Shown here piece by piece: positions 17,129 to 26,313 of a stretch of 64,000 nt of DNA. Within the stretch, counting starts at the first letter, position 1, and each line of letters starts with the position of its first letter. The position numbers and the translations under genes were made by a program. The notes below the pieces were generated by a model. That model saw only the letters and a list, made by a program, of their open reading frames with translations, was not told the origin of the DNA and ran no database searches. Source of the stretch: Ruminiclostridium cellobioparum DSM 1351 = ATCC 15832 (GTDB lineage Bacteria; Bacillota; Clostridia; Acetivibrionales; DSM-1351); NCBI RefSeq assembly GCF_000621505.1, contig NZ_JHYD01000025.1:62001-126000 (forward strand), in the 5' to 3' direction.

Positions 17129-18169
17129 TTATTTCAGAATCCCCCTGACTGCGTCGCATATGGTCTCGGAATCCGGATAATATGCCTTTTCCAGTACATC
17201 ACTGGTGGGCGTCGGACAATCCGGACAGCAAACTCTGACAATAGGCTCCTTCAAATAGTTCAATGCCTTTTCAGAAACGATTGCAGCTATCTCTGAGGCT
17301 GCCCCTCCGGTTCTTGGGCCGGTGTCGGTTATTATTAGCCTGCCGGTCTTTGCCAGGGATTCAAAAATGACTTCCTCATCAATAGGCTTGATGGTTCTAA
17401 GGTCAATGACCTCGGCCGATATATTTTCCGCCTCAAGCTTCCTGGCAGCCTTCAGTGCTTCGATAACCATATAGGATATGGCCACTATGGTTACGCTGCT
17501 GCCCTTTTTTCTTACCGCACCCTTTCCGAAAGGTATGGAATAAAGAGTATCGGGGACCTTACCCATGGTTTTATACAACCACCTGTGTTCTACAAAAAGG
17601 ACCGGGTTGTCATCAATTATGCTTGAGATCATTAGTCCCTTGGCATCATATGGCGTTGCGGGCACAGCTATTTTTAGTCCGGGCACATTCATAAGCATAC
17701 CCTGGATACACTGGGAATGCTGTGCACCCGATCCCCAGCCTCTGGCGCTGATAGTGCGGACCACCAGCGGCACGCTGACCGCTCCTCCCGTCATATAACT
17801 CCACTTTGCCGCATGATTTACCAGCTGATCAAAGGACAGCAGCAGGAAATCCATGCGGGCATGCACCAGGACAGGCCTCAGCCCGGCCATGGCAGCACCG
17901 GCGGCAATGCCTGTCAGAGAGTTCTCGGCAATGGGTGTATCAAATACCCGGTGTCTTCCGTACTTTTCATGCAAGCCCTTTGTTGTACCAAAGACCCCTG
18001 AGACATCATCAATGCCTTCTCCCATGATGAAAACCCGGGAATCCCTGTCCATGGATTGATCCAGAGCCTCGTAAAGCGCATCCTTATATGATATGATCCT
18101 TCCGGACTGTGATTCATCGTCTATAATAAATTTATCCTGCTTTTCAACCTCAATTGTCGTCCAGGGCAT
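17129..18169 (-). CDS. TPP-dependent dehydrogenase E1 component, beta subunit-like
   Basis: 346 aa with GGAGG eight bases before the ATG. The transketolase-type pyrimidine-binding domain contains VFIMGEGIDDVSGVFGTTKG, FDTPIAENSLTGIAAGAA and a strand-rich middle (GAQHSQ). The C-terminal domain (VTIVAISYMVIEALKAA, DLRTIKPID) is typical of 2-oxoacid dehydrogenase E1 beta subunits. It is preceded by the alpha subunit gene. No lipoyl E2 or E3 gene is present and the neighbours are glycan genes. It may therefore perform a decarboxylation and C2/C3 transfer in sugar or acyl-group synthesis rather than central metabolism. That assignment is inference. Confidence 0.85.
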   Translation of the reverse strand: MPWTTIEVEKQDKFIIDDESQSGRIISYKDALYEALDQSMDRDSRVFIMGEGIDDVSGVFGTTKGLHEKYGRHRVFDTPIAENSLTGIAAGAAMAGLRPVLVHARMDFLLLSFDQLVNHAAKWSYMTGGAVSVPLVVRTISARGWGSGAQHSQCIQGMLMNVPGLKIAVPATPYDAKGLMISSIIDDNPVLFVEHRWLYKTMGKVPDTLYSIPFGKGAVRKKGSSVTIVAISYMVIEALKAARKLEAENISAEVIDLRTIKPIDEEVIFESLAKTGRLIITDTGPRTGGAASEIAAIVSEKALNYLKEPIVRVCCPDCPTPTSDVLEKAYYPDSETICDAVRGILK

Positions 18170-18215
18170 TATAAGACCTCCTAACTATGATATCTAACCG
18201 GCTGCCTGTGTCACA

Positions 18216-19184
18216 TCAGCCTGCATAAACAAAATCCAGAAGCTCTTTGGGCTCAGGTTTGGGTGAATTGACTGCAAACTCAAAGGCTTCATTTACCAGC
18301 CTTTCAATCTCGCTGTTAATATTATCTTCAAATGCTTTATTAAGGAGACCCGTATTGTAGAGATAGTTTGTATACCACCTTATGGGGCATTTTGACAGCC
18401 AGTAGTCATACTCACTTTGCGATCTTTGACCCTCTCCCACATCATTGACCGTCCCGATATGCCCTTTCCATCTATAGGTCACACATTCCAGCAGTGTGGG
18501 CCCCTCCCCTTTTCTGCACCTTTCAATGGCATCGGCGGCATATTCGGACACTTTTACAACATCATTCCCGTCTATCCGGTAGCCGGGAATATCATAGCTT
18601 TCGGCCCACCTGTATATATTGTCCCCGGGATGTCTGGCAGACTGGTGGGAATTTATTGCATACGAATTATTCTCACATATATAAACAGCAGGCAGTTTCT
18701 TTAAAGAAGCAAAATTCAGGCTTTCATGAAAAGTACCTTCATCTACGGCACCGTCCCCGAAAAAAACCGCACTTACCTTTCCATCCCCTGAAATTTTGGA
18801 AGCAAGGGCAGTTCCTGTTCCCAGCGGGATACTTCCGCCAACAATGGCTGTTGACCCCAGTATTCCCACCTCGGGAGCCATCAGATGCATCGATCCCCCT
18901 CTTCCGGAGGAGCACCCGGTCTTTCTCAGGTATAATTCAGCAAACATTTTATTTATATCACCGCCCTTGGCTATATATTGAGCGTGACTTCTGTGTGTTC
19001 CGAAAACATAATCCTCCCTGCGGAGGTTTGCACACACTCCTGCCGATATGGCCTCCTGACCGATTGACAAGTGAATAGGCGTTTTCATTTCATCATTTTT
19101 ATACTCGCTGTCAATCTTGAATTCCACTTTTCTGATTGTCAGCATAATTCTATATAATTCAAGAAGTTTTTCTTTTTCCAGCAT
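18216..19184 (-). CDS. TPP-dependent dehydrogenase E1 component, alpha subunit-like
   Basis: 322 aa; ATG 19184 follows AAAGGAG at 8 bases. The thiamine diphosphate motif begins GDGAVDEGTFHESLNFASL and closes with CENN. Other E1 alpha hallmarks are HLSIGQEAISAGV, FGTHRSHAQYIAKGG and GRGGSMHL. It forms a heterotetramer with the beta subunit encoded next. As with that gene, no E2/E3 partner is visible within the window. It lies between a fucosyltransferase-like gene and the beta subunit gene. Acetoin, branched-chain or pyruvate E1 activity is possible; the context favours a biosynthetic role in the glycan pathway. Confidence 0.85.
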   Translation of the reverse strand: MLEKEKLLELYRIMLTIRKVEFKIDSEYKNDEMKTPIHLSIGQEAISAGVCANLRREDYVFGTHRSHAQYIAKGGDINKMFAELYLRKTGCSSGRGGSMHLMAPEVGILGSTAIVGGSIPLGTGTALASKISGDGKVSAVFFGDGAVDEGTFHESLNFASLKKLPAVYICENNSYAINSHQSARHPGDNIYRWAESYDIPGYRIDGNDVVKVSEYAADAIERCRKGEGPTLLECVTYRWKGHIGTVNDVGEGQRSQSEYDYWLSKCPIRWYTNYLYNTGLLNKAFEDNINSEIERLVNEAFEFAVNSPKPEPKELLDFVYAG

Positions 19185-19237
19185 CAAAATACTCCTTTCA
19201 CATTTGCCAAATAAACCTTATGTCTATAGTTTCCAGC

Positions 19238-20149
19238 CTAATATAACAGCTTTACGGCATTCTTATCCCAATCCTTGAGTTCACTTATAGCCAGTGAAAC
19301 GTTTGAATAGCCGTTGCCTATAAAGCAATCGCATCTGGCCGCCAGCCATGTATCCTTAATGATTTCCAGTCCTTTCCTCGCCCTGTCCTCATATTCCTGA
19401 AAGTGGGAACCCGGCCCCTGCTGCAGAACCCTTCTGCAATCTGTGTTAATAATACTTCCCGGATACATCTCCGAGTAGTGTTCCAGAATGTCACTGCAAT
19501 CTGTCAAAAGAAACAGTTTGGCATCCGGATTGCTTCTCAATTGTTTGTTAATCTCATAGGGGTACTGTTTATTGAGTTCAAACAGATATTCAACCTCCAC
19601 AACCTTGTCACTTCCGCGGATATGGACTGCTATAAGCGTGTTCCCTCTCATATGGGACTCGTAGAACTCATCTATTTCATCAGAAACCGGCTGCTGAAGC
19701 CTGATATATTTTTTCAGCATGGCACCGTATAAATATCTGGAAATGAATCCGTACATAGGGTGCTTCTCAATCCAGTACATCATATTTTCAGGTTCAATGA
19801 AGCAGTTTTGAACAACCACATCCGCATTACAATCCATAATATCCTCAAGAGTAATTTCCGTATTATAAAATAAGCCCTCTTCCCGGAGGTTGTCACTCCT
19901 CCACACCTTTGGGAAGTAGGTAAACTTCTGGTTTTCAAGATCATTTATACTATAGGGCGACACCGGCCGGAAAAACTGCCCGAAGGCATCCGCGCTGTCA
20001 TCAAGGCTGTACATACAGTTTTTTCCCCAGTAGACAACCGGTATCCTTCCCGATATTTCAGCAAAATACAATTGAGTCAGCACATGGTGCATATCAAACC
20101 AGAACCCGTTACCCGTGGACTTAATTAACATAAATTTACGCGACTGCAT
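19238..20149 (-). CDS. Fucosyltransferase-like glycosyltransferase (GT23/NodZ or O-FucT type)
   Basis: 303 aa from ATG 20149, which has GGAGG five bases upstream; the in-frame GTG at 20161 has none. The motif VHIRGSDKV near residue 175 corresponds to the HxRxxD nucleotide-sugar binding site of NodZ/FUT8-like and O-fucosyltransferase folds. The C-terminal part has the acceptor-like FIGNGYSNVSLAISEL. A GDP-sugar donor is plausible because manC, which makes GDP-mannose, is the gene just upstream. No GDP-fucose synthesis genes are present, so the donor could be GDP-mannose or another GDP sugar. No signal peptide or membrane anchor. Confidence 0.65.
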   Translation of the reverse strand: MQSRKFMLIKSTGNGFWFDMHHVLTQLYFAEISGRIPVVYWGKNCMYSLDDSADAFGQFFRPVSPYSINDLENQKFTYFPKVWRSDNLREEGLFYNTEITLEDIMDCNADVVVQNCFIEPENMMYWIEKHPMYGFISRYLYGAMLKKYIRLQQPVSDEIDEFYESHMRGNTLIAVHIRGSDKVVEVEYLFELNKQYPYEINKQLRSNPDAKLFLLTDCSDILEHYSEMYPGSIINTDCRRVLQQGPGSHFQEYEDRARKGLEIIKDTWLAARCDCFIGNGYSNVSLAISELKDWDKNAVKLLY

Positions 20150-20193
20150 ACCATCCTCCACTACGATGTAATTTCAAGCCAGACTGTTATTTG

Positions 20194-21267
20194 CTATAAA
20201 AGGTACTCATATCCATTCTGCTTTAATAATTCCACAAGGCCCTTCACATCCTGGGCCCTTTCACGGGGACAAACAATAACAGCATCCCTTGTATTCGCCA
20301 CAATAAGATTGTCAACTCCTACAGTTGTTACAAGTGCACCGTCACTGAATATTATCGAATTGCCGGTATCCACTCCCAGATGCTTTCCCTTTGTTTTATT
20401 TCCGTTCCCATCTGTATTAAAGGTTTTGGATAATGAATCAAGACTACCGATATCATCCCAGTCAAATAGTCCTTTTATTACATAAATACAGTCGATTTTT
20501 TCAAGGACGCCATTATCAAAAGATATATTTGGTATTTTATTATATGCTTCATCAAGATATCTGTTACCGTTAGAGCGGCTTGAATTATCCACCGCCCAGC
20601 CGATATTCCTGTCATGCTCGGGTAAAAACCGCCTTATACTGCCAATAATCGCATCCAGACTGCCTACCAATATGCCCCCGTTCCAAAGGAATTCTCCCGA
20701 TTCAAAAAACTTTTTTGCAGTTTCAATATCCGGCTTTTCAATAAACCTTTGAACTGTCATAACCCTTTCGTCGTCACCTCTTTCGGTGTCTATCTGAATA
20801 TACCCGTAGCCGGTTGCAGGATAGGTAGGAGTTATACCCACAACCACAAGGGATTTTGTTTTATCTGCCGTATCATATGCCAGTTCTATTGCCTCCCTGT
20901 ATCCTTTCCGGTCAGTAACATAGCCATCGGCAGGAACAAAACAGACCAGGCCCTCTCCAAATCTCTTTTTTAAGGTGACGGCGGCATACTCGATACATGC
21001 TGCGGTATTTTTCTTTTGAGGCTCAAGTATAATATTTTTACGGGGTATTAATTTTTTTACGGTACTGAGGGTTATATTTTTTAGGCGTTTGTCTGTTACT
21101 ATAAAGCAATGGTCGGCAGGAACAGTCTCACATAAGCGCTCAATAGTTTGTACCAGCATACAGCTGCCGTCATCGACGCTTATAAACTGTTTTGGCCTCA
21201 CCTCTCTTGAAATGGGCCATAATCTGGTGCCTGAACCTCCCGACATTATAACAACGAATCTTTCCAT
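20194..21267 (-). CDS. manC: Mannose-1-phosphate guanylyltransferase
   Basis: 357 aa. Makes GDP-mannose from mannose-1-P and GTP. The N-terminal MSGGSGTRLWPISREVRPKQF is the hallmark nucleotidyltransferase motif of ManC/CpsB; FVPADGYV and RFIEKPDIETAKKFFESGEFLWNGGI are further family motifs. The length is that of the short form without a fused phosphomannose isomerase domain. First gene of a minus-strand glycan run, so the promoter should lie in the 240-base gap before the divergent histidine kinase gene. Confidence 0.9.
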   Translation of the reverse strand: MERFVVIMSGGSGTRLWPISREVRPKQFISVDDGSCMLVQTIERLCETVPADHCFIVTDKRLKNITLSTVKKLIPRKNIILEPQKKNTAACIEYAAVTLKKRFGEGLVCFVPADGYVTDRKGYREAIELAYDTADKTKSLVVVGITPTYPATGYGYIQIDTERGDDERVMTVQRFIEKPDIETAKKFFESGEFLWNGGILVGSLDAIIGSIRRFLPEHDRNIGWAVDNSSRSNGNRYLDEAYNKIPNISFDNGVLEKIDCIYVIKGLFDWDDIGSLDSLSKTFNTDGNGNKTKGKHLGVDTGNSIIFSDGALVTTVGVDNLIVANTRDAVIVCPRERAQDVKGLVELLKQNGYEYLL

Positions 21268-21507
21268 TTAAATCATTCTCCAAAATAATATCGTTTTAGT
21301 CTATCTTATGTAGAGTCCTATATTGAGGTTCTTATTATTTTAATTTTTATGTAAACCAGCATGGCCCCTAACACTTGAAATCGCTTTGGAATGGCCCTTT
21401 TTAACATATAATAAGGCTGCATTTTACCTTGTTGTGAAAAATACAGATGCTTGGTAAAATATTTGTATGATATCCAGTCGACGTTACCTGGAGATATGGC
21501 GGTTCAT

Positions 21508-22572
21508 ATGATTGAATTAGTTGATAAGGCAGTTATTTTTATAGCTTGTGCGGTATTGTATATAATTGATGCGGGCGATGCCGCAAGCGTCATTCCCGTG
21601 ATTGTAAGCCTGACCCTTTCAGCCCTGAACAGTTACTTTGATAAAAAGCAGTTCAGGATTATAGCTTTTTCAGGCTATATATTGCTATGTCAGTTTGCAC
21701 CGGAGTTTCTGGTATTTGTTCCGGTACTCTTTTATGATATTTTTGCTGCAAGGGAGCAATTGCTTGCCCTGGCAGCATTCATCCCCTTCATCACACATAA
21801 TTATATACACTCGCATACCTTGTTTCCGGCAGTGGTAGTCCTTTCTGCTTTTTCATACCTGCTGAAATTCCGCACTTTTAACTTTAAAAATATCAGAAAG
21901 CAGTATATGATCCTGAGGGACACTTCAAAGGAACGCTCGATTCTTCTGGAAAAGAAAAATAATGAATTGATGGAAAAACAGGATTATGAAATCAACATGG
22001 CCACTCTTAATGAAAGAAACAGAATCGCTATGGAGATCCACGATAATGTGGGACACCTGCTTTCAAGATGTCTTCTTCAGCTGGGAGCTCTAATGGCCGT
22101 AAATAAAGAGGATAGTCTGAAGGAAAACCTCTCTTCAATCAAAAATACACTTTCCCAGGCGATGGACAGCATCAGGAGCAGTGTACACAATCTCCATGAT
22201 GAGTCCATAGATCTCCGCACACAGATCACCGGACTGGTAGATAATTTTAAATTTTGCCCCATATCCCTGGATTATGATATTACCGGAACTGTTGATAAAA
22301 GGCTGAAGTATTGCCTGATAGCCATTGTCAAGGAAGCCCTGTCAAATATTATCAAGCATTCAAATGCCACAGAGGCAACAGTGACCTTGAGGGAACACCC
22401 TGCCCTTTACCAGCTTATTATCCAGGATAATGGAAGCGTAACCGGCTATAACCTTGAGAACGGTATAGGCTTAAGTAATATTTCCGAGAGGGTTAAAGCC
22501 TTTAACGCCAACATTGACATAAATACGGACAACGGCTTTAAAATATTTATATCAATACCCAAATGGAACTGA
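21508..22572 (+). CDS. Sensor histidine kinase, NarL-type (HisKA_3)
   Basis: 354 aa from ATG 21508; earlier in-frame starts at 21496 (ATG) and 21451 (TTG) are possible. Four to five hydrophobic segments fill the N-terminal half with hardly any extracellular loop, so the ligand is probably sensed within the membrane. A coiled-coil leads to the phosphoacceptor His in ERNRIAMEIHDNVGH. The HATPase_c domain has VKEALSNIIKHSNA and NGIGLSNISERV. It pairs with the response regulator at 22654. It is divergent from manC and upstream of glycan genes, so control of the glycan locus is plausible. An inverted repeat ATTTTACC/GGTAAAAT spans 21421-21460, upstream of the start. Confidence 0.85.
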   Translation: MIELVDKAVIFIACAVLYIIDAGDAASVIPVIVSLTLSALNSYFDKKQFRIIAFSGYILLCQFAPEFLVFVPVLFYDIFAAREQLLALAAFIPFITHNYIHSHTLFPAVVVLSAFSYLLKFRTFNFKNIRKQYMILRDTSKERSILLEKKNNELMEKQDYEINMATLNERNRIAMEIHDNVGHLLSRCLLQLGALMAVNKEDSLKENLSSIKNTLSQAMDSIRSSVHNLHDESIDLRTQITGLVDNFKFCPISLDYDITGTVDKRLKYCLIAIVKEALSNIIKHSNATEATVTLREHPALYQLIIQDNGSVTGYNLENGIGLSNISERVKAFNANIDINTDNGFKIFISIPKWN

Positions 22573-22586
22573 TCCTCGCATCTTAC

Positions 22587-22634
22587 CCGGCTCACGGTAA
22601 GAACGTGTAATAATTTCTTTATGTTGTGAGCCGG
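22587..22634 (+). repeat. Inverted repeat between kinase and regulator genes
   Basis: CCGGCTCAC (22587-22595) pairs with GTGAGCCGG (22626-22634) across a 30-base loop. It ends 19 bases before the response regulator ATG, just ahead of the purine-rich AAAGG. It could tune regulator translation or transcript stability. Confidence 0.6.
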
Positions 22635-22653
22635 AAAGGCCAACGGTATTTTA

Positions 22654-23274
22654 ATGAAAGTTTTGGTAGTTGATGATGATAAACTTGTTTGCGTTTCTTT
22701 AAAGACCATATTGGAGGCAGACCCCGGAATCAGTGTTATAGGCACCGGAAACAACGGGAAACAGGCAATCGAGCTGTACCGCCGTCTGGAACCGGATATT
22801 TTGCTGATAGACATCAGAATGGACACAATGACAGGGCTTGAAGCCGGAGAGATACTTTTAAAACAGTATCCAAATGCCCGCATACTCTATCTTACAACTT
22901 TTTTGGATGACGCCTATATAATCAAGGCTCTTAAAATCGGTGCCAAGGGGTACCTCCTGAAACAGAATTTTGAAAGTATTGTACCGGCTCTCAAGGCAGT
23001 ATATATGGGACAAAGCGTTTTTGGAGACGAAATCAGCACAAAGCTGCCCGAGCTGTTACATGGCACTGCTTCGGCCGCTTTCTCGAATTATGATCTCACC
23101 GACAGGGAAATCGAACTTCTCGTTCAGATATCAGAGGGCCTTAACAACAGGGAAATCTCTGAAAGCATGCATTTGAGTGAAGGAACGGTACGGAATTATA
23201 TCAGTGTTCTGTTGGAAAAACTCCATCTGAGGGACAGGACCCAGCTGGCGGTTTTTTATTATAAGAACCGTTAA
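22654..23274 (+). CDS. Response regulator, NarL/FixJ family
   Basis: 206 aa. The receiver domain has acidic residues VVDDD at 5-9 and phospho-acceptor Asp53 in LIDIRMD, then Thr in YLTTF and Lys in AKGYLLK. The C-terminal LuxR-type helix-turn-helix reads LTDREIELLVQISEGLNNREI followed by LSEGTVRNYISVLLEKL. It partners the histidine kinase just upstream. No target is named by the sequence; the divergent and flanking glycan genes are the obvious candidates. Confidence 0.9.
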   Translation: MKVLVVDDDKLVCVSLKTILEADPGISVIGTGNNGKQAIELYRRLEPDILLIDIRMDTMTGLEAGEILLKQYPNARILYLTTFLDDAYIIKALKIGAKGYLLKQNFESIVPALKAVYMGQSVFGDEISTKLPELLHGTASAAFSNYDLTDREIELLVQISEGLNNREISESMHLSEGTVRNYISVLLEKLHLRDRTQLAVFYYKNR

Positions 23275-23374
23275 TCCAACAGCAGCCCAACCGGTCAAAA
23301 AAAGGCCTGTTGAGCTGCTTCTGCCAAGGCGGCCGCCCTGTATAGTCTAAATTATCATGGTCATGGTATTGGTA

Positions 23375-24412
23375 TTATTTTATCTCACCATAGTTGTTGG
23401 AATTTTTGACATAGTAATCAAAGTTTTCTTTGGCCCATTCCTGATTATACACATGATTTTTAACGGATTCCGGATCATGTATGGAGGCGCAATAGGCCGT
23501 TCTCTTTCCTTCCTCCATCTCCTTGAATGTCTCAGTATACTTCCATCCATTTCTTTTTACAAAGGATTCATTCATATTTGCCCTTTTACTCAGCAGAAAA
23601 CAGGTATTTACGCTCCTGCTAAGTTTGCAGTATTCCCTGGCCTGACATTCATCACACCCGATAAACTGTTTCATATCAATTTCGACGGTAGTCAGGTACC
23701 CAACCTTAAAGGAAGTGTAATGGTGCACTCTGGGAGATAGTTCAGCATCGCCGTAGCCATTTTCCTCCGACCAGTATCCAATCTCATTAATGAGTTCAGG
23801 TCTCAAGCACTGGAGCTGTCCAGGTACGAAATCCAGATCAACACCTACTGCCGCATTTTTCAGTTCAAGGTAGTTTATATCTCCCTTGACCCGGGGTATG
23901 ACAGGGGGCATATATCTGGGATAGGGATCGTCCCTCATTACTCCCAGCACACCAACTTTGGGAAATGCCTTAAATACCTCCATAAATCTGGATATCCAGT
24001 TGTCGGTCTTAATATAAACATCACTGTCAATAGTCATAAAATACTGATTGGGCTTTCTTTTGGTAAGACTGAGATTTAAAGGATAAATGGGGCCCTGGTT
24101 GAACTCGAACCTGGTTTTGGATTTTATACGCTTGTCATTGAGACTCTGGATATAATCCCAGGTATTATCTTTGGAATTGCTGTCAATAATATGCAGCTCA
24201 AAGTCGTCGTCACATTCAAGAATCCTTGATAGATTCCTTTTTGTAAGTCCCAAACGGTTCATGGTGACATAGTTTATAAATAAGGGTGGATTATTCTCTG
24301 CTTTTCTGTGGATTTCACTTCCTTCATTACTTTTGTTGAGCAGGTTTCGTGTAAACTCCTTTACTGTGTCGGTAAAGCTAGTGACATTTTCGTTTACTAT
24401 TGATTGTTTCAT
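23375..24412 (-). CDS. Glycosyltransferase family 2 with C-terminal Cys cluster (copy A)
   Basis: 345 aa. GT-A fold: NRLGLTKRNLSRIL, IIDSNSKDNTWDYI and the metal-binding TIDSDVYI (DxD) near residue 125. After the catalytic domain comes CDECQAREYC and, eight residues later, a fourth Cys: C-x2-C-x5-C-x8-C, which suggests a bound metal. The ~45 residues before the GT domain are absent from the paralogue at 26314-27213, which shares the Cys pattern and the ending K(R)(T/P)(A/V)YCAS. Cytoplasmic, no membrane segment. It likely adds a sugar from this locus to a glycan or protein; acceptor unknown. Confidence 0.8.
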   Translation of the reverse strand: MKQSIVNENVTSFTDTVKEFTRNLLNKSNEGSEIHRKAENNPPLFINYVTMNRLGLTKRNLSRILECDDDFELHIIDSNSKDNTWDYIQSLNDKRIKSKTRFEFNQGPIYPLNLSLTKRKPNQYFMTIDSDVYIKTDNWISRFMEVFKAFPKVGVLGVMRDDPYPRYMPPVIPRVKGDINYLELKNAAVGVDLDFVPGQLQCLRPELINEIGYWSEENGYGDAELSPRVHHYTSFKVGYLTTVEIDMKQFIGCDECQAREYCKLSRSVNTCFLLSKRANMNESFVKRNGWKYTETFKEMEEGKRTAYCASIHDPESVKNHVYNQEWAKENFDYYVKNSNNYGEIK

Positions 24413-24453
24413 ATTTTCAATTCCCTTCTACATATTTTGCGTTAATCTAATCC

Positions 24454-24486
24454 AGTGGTCTGTGACTTTTAGGTGTTACAGACTAC
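24454..24486. repeat. Dispersed hairpin repeat, copy 2 (imperfect)
   Basis: AGTGGTCTGTGAC (24454-24466) pairs with GTTACAGACTACT (24475-24487) with two G-U positions. The right arm overlaps the end of the acyltransferase gene: the last residues VVCNT and the stop codon are read from the repeat. Related to the palindromes at 13514 and 29557. Confidence 0.65.
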
Positions 24487-25140
24487 TGTTACAGGTTGAT
24501 GAAATTTTACGGGTTTTGCAGGTACTCCAACAGCAGTACAATTATCAGGAATATCTTTGGTTACTACCGCCCCCGCCCCTATGACGCTCCAGCTTCCGAC
24601 GCTCCTTTGAGGAATAATGTCGGCTTTTGAGCCTATTTCACAACCATCACCTATACTTACATTTCCTGATAGAGTAACATTCCAGTACAACGAAGAGAAA
24701 TCACCTATAACCACATCATGCCCAATCCCGCAGCCGGGATTGATAGATACATGATTTCCGATTTTTATATTTACAGATATAAAAGAATTACAGCAAATAA
24801 CATTTCCATACCCCATCTCAACAAATTTGCCAATTTTAGCATCCGGGTGTATTAAATTAACATAATTCAAGCCATATCCGGATATTTTTCCAACAACTGA
24901 ATATTTTACCCTGGGATTTCCTATGGCACATATTGCAGCAACTTTGTTTGACCCGTTTTTCTCAAGCCACTCAAAGCCTCCCAATACCTGGTTTGAATTT
25001 ATTATCGTCCCATGTTTCTCGACTGTCTCATCCACATAACCCAGAAGGTTCCAGGTTTTTTTGTCCGTATTAATGTCATCTATGAGCTGTGCCACTTCTC
25101 TTCCAAAGTTGCCTGCTCCTATAATAACTATATCTCTCAT
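24469..25140 (-). CDS. Sugar O/N-acyltransferase, PglD/NeuD type
   Basis: 223 aa. The N-terminal Rossmann-like domain begins VIIGAGNFGREVAQLIDDI. The C-terminal left-handed beta helix has hexapeptide repeats (IHPDAKIGKFVEMGYGN, INPGCGIGHDVVIGDF, AVVTKDIPDNCTAVGVPAKPV). The His in GIGHDV is the likely general base. Together with the DegT aminotransferase, whose stop overlaps its start by 4 bases, it should acylate the amino group of a dTDP-4-amino-dideoxy sugar. The C-terminal VTVVCNT is encoded by a dispersed repeat and departs from the normal PVKF-type end of the family. Confidence 0.85.
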   Translation of the reverse strand: MRDIVIIGAGNFGREVAQLIDDINTDKKTWNLLGYVDETVEKHGTIINSNQVLGGFEWLEKNGSNKVAAICAIGNPRVKYSVVGKISGYGLNYVNLIHPDAKIGKFVEMGYGNVICCNSFISVNIKIGNHVSINPGCGIGHDVVIGDFSSLYWNVTLSGNVSIGDGCEIGSKADIIPQRSVGSWSVIGAGAVVTKDIPDNCTAVGVPAKPVKFHQPVTVVCNT

Positions 25141-26264
25141 GGCCTTATACCTTTGATAATATCGCAGATTTTTTCCACATGATCAGCAGGCAATCTTCCG
25201 TGCAGAGGAAGGGAAAGTACCGAATCAGCAACCTTGTTGGCTATGGGAAGCCTTGAGGCTGCCGCAGAGGGGATATCCCTGTAGCATTGGAAATTGCTGC
25301 AAAGCGGATAGAAATATCTGCGTGAAATAACATTATACTCTTTCAATTTCGAAAAAACTTCATCACAGGATAAACCATATTCATCCCTGTCAATTTTGAT
25401 AACGAAATAAGGGTAATTGTGTGTTACACCTTCTACGTCGCTGCTCACAGTGATGCCGGGGATATTATCAAGATATTTCCGGTATAACTCGGTGGCCTTT
25501 TTTCTACCCTCTATTTCGGCCTCAACTTTTTTGAGCAATAGAATTCCGACAGCAGCCTGAACCTCATTTAACTTGCCATTGGTCCCAGGTTCCATAACCG
25601 TGCCGGTATCCAGTATTCCGAAGTTTCTCAGCAAATCGGCACGTTCTTTTAAATATGGGGTATTAAAGGTTAAGGCGCCGCCCTCAATGGTATGATATAC
25701 CTTGGTGGCATGAAAGCTGAACATGGACACATCTCCAAAAGCTGAAACGGGCTTTCCGTCAATTTTTACTCCAAAAGTATGGGCTGCATCATACAGCACC
25801 TTCAGGCCGTATTTATCGGCAATTTTTTGAATTTTTTCAACATTGCAGGGTCTCCCGAAAACATGCACCGGCAAAATGGCTGTCGTATCCTGTGTAATCA
25901 AGGCTTCAATGCAGTCAGGATTTATATTGAACGTATCTTCTTCAATGTCGCAAAAAACAGGTTTTATATTGCTCCACATCAGTGAATGGACTGTGGCTGC
26001 AAACGTAAAGGGAGTGGTTATTACTTCTCCCGACAATCTTAATGCTCTGCAGGCTATTTGCAGCGCAACGGTTCCGTTTGAAAAAACAGAAAGCTGCTCC
26101 GAACCAAGATAACCGGCAAGCTCCCTTTCAAGCTGCTTTACCATAGTGCCGTTGTTGCTCAGCTGGTTACTGGCCCATATGGCTTCCAGCATTGCCGAAA
26201 GCTCTTCAATTTCCGGAAGTAGAGGCTTCGTAATAAAAACAGGCTCTTTAAATGGCTCTAACAT
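25137..26264 (-). CDS. DegT/DnrJ/EryC1 sugar aminotransferase
   Basis: 375 aa from ATG 26264, which matches the family's usual N-terminus (TKPLLPEIEELSAMLEAIW); ATG 26306 is an alternative without a good ribosome site. A PLP enzyme that transaminates a keto sugar nucleotide. Motifs: SNGTVALQIACRAL, TTPFTFAAT, YDAAHTFGV, and the PLP lysine in SFHATKVYHTIEGGAL. With RmlA and RmlB encoded at 27356-29436 the likely substrate is dTDP-4-keto-6-deoxyglucose or a derivative. The product would be acylated by the next gene. Whether the amino group goes to C3 or C4 cannot be decided here. Confidence 0.9.
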   Translation of the reverse strand: MLEPFKEPVFITKPLLPEIEELSAMLEAIWASNQLSNNGTMVKQLERELAGYLGSEQLSVFSNGTVALQIACRALRLSGEVITTPFTFAATVHSLMWSNIKPVFCDIEEDTFNINPDCIEALITQDTTAILPVHVFGRPCNVEKIQKIADKYGLKVLYDAAHTFGVKIDGKPVSAFGDVSMFSFHATKVYHTIEGGALTFNTPYLKERADLLRNFGILDTGTVMEPGTNGKLNEVQAAVGILLLKKVEAEIEGRKKATELYRKYLDNIPGITVSSDVEGVTHNYPYFVIKIDRDEYGLSCDEVFSKLKEYNVISRRYFYPLCSNFQCYRDIPSAAASRLPIANKVADSVLSLPLHGRLPADHVEKICDIIKGIRP

Positions 26265-26313
26265 AGTTATTTCTGCACCACCTTGAGTTCTCAGTAATTT
26301 TTGCATATATCCA

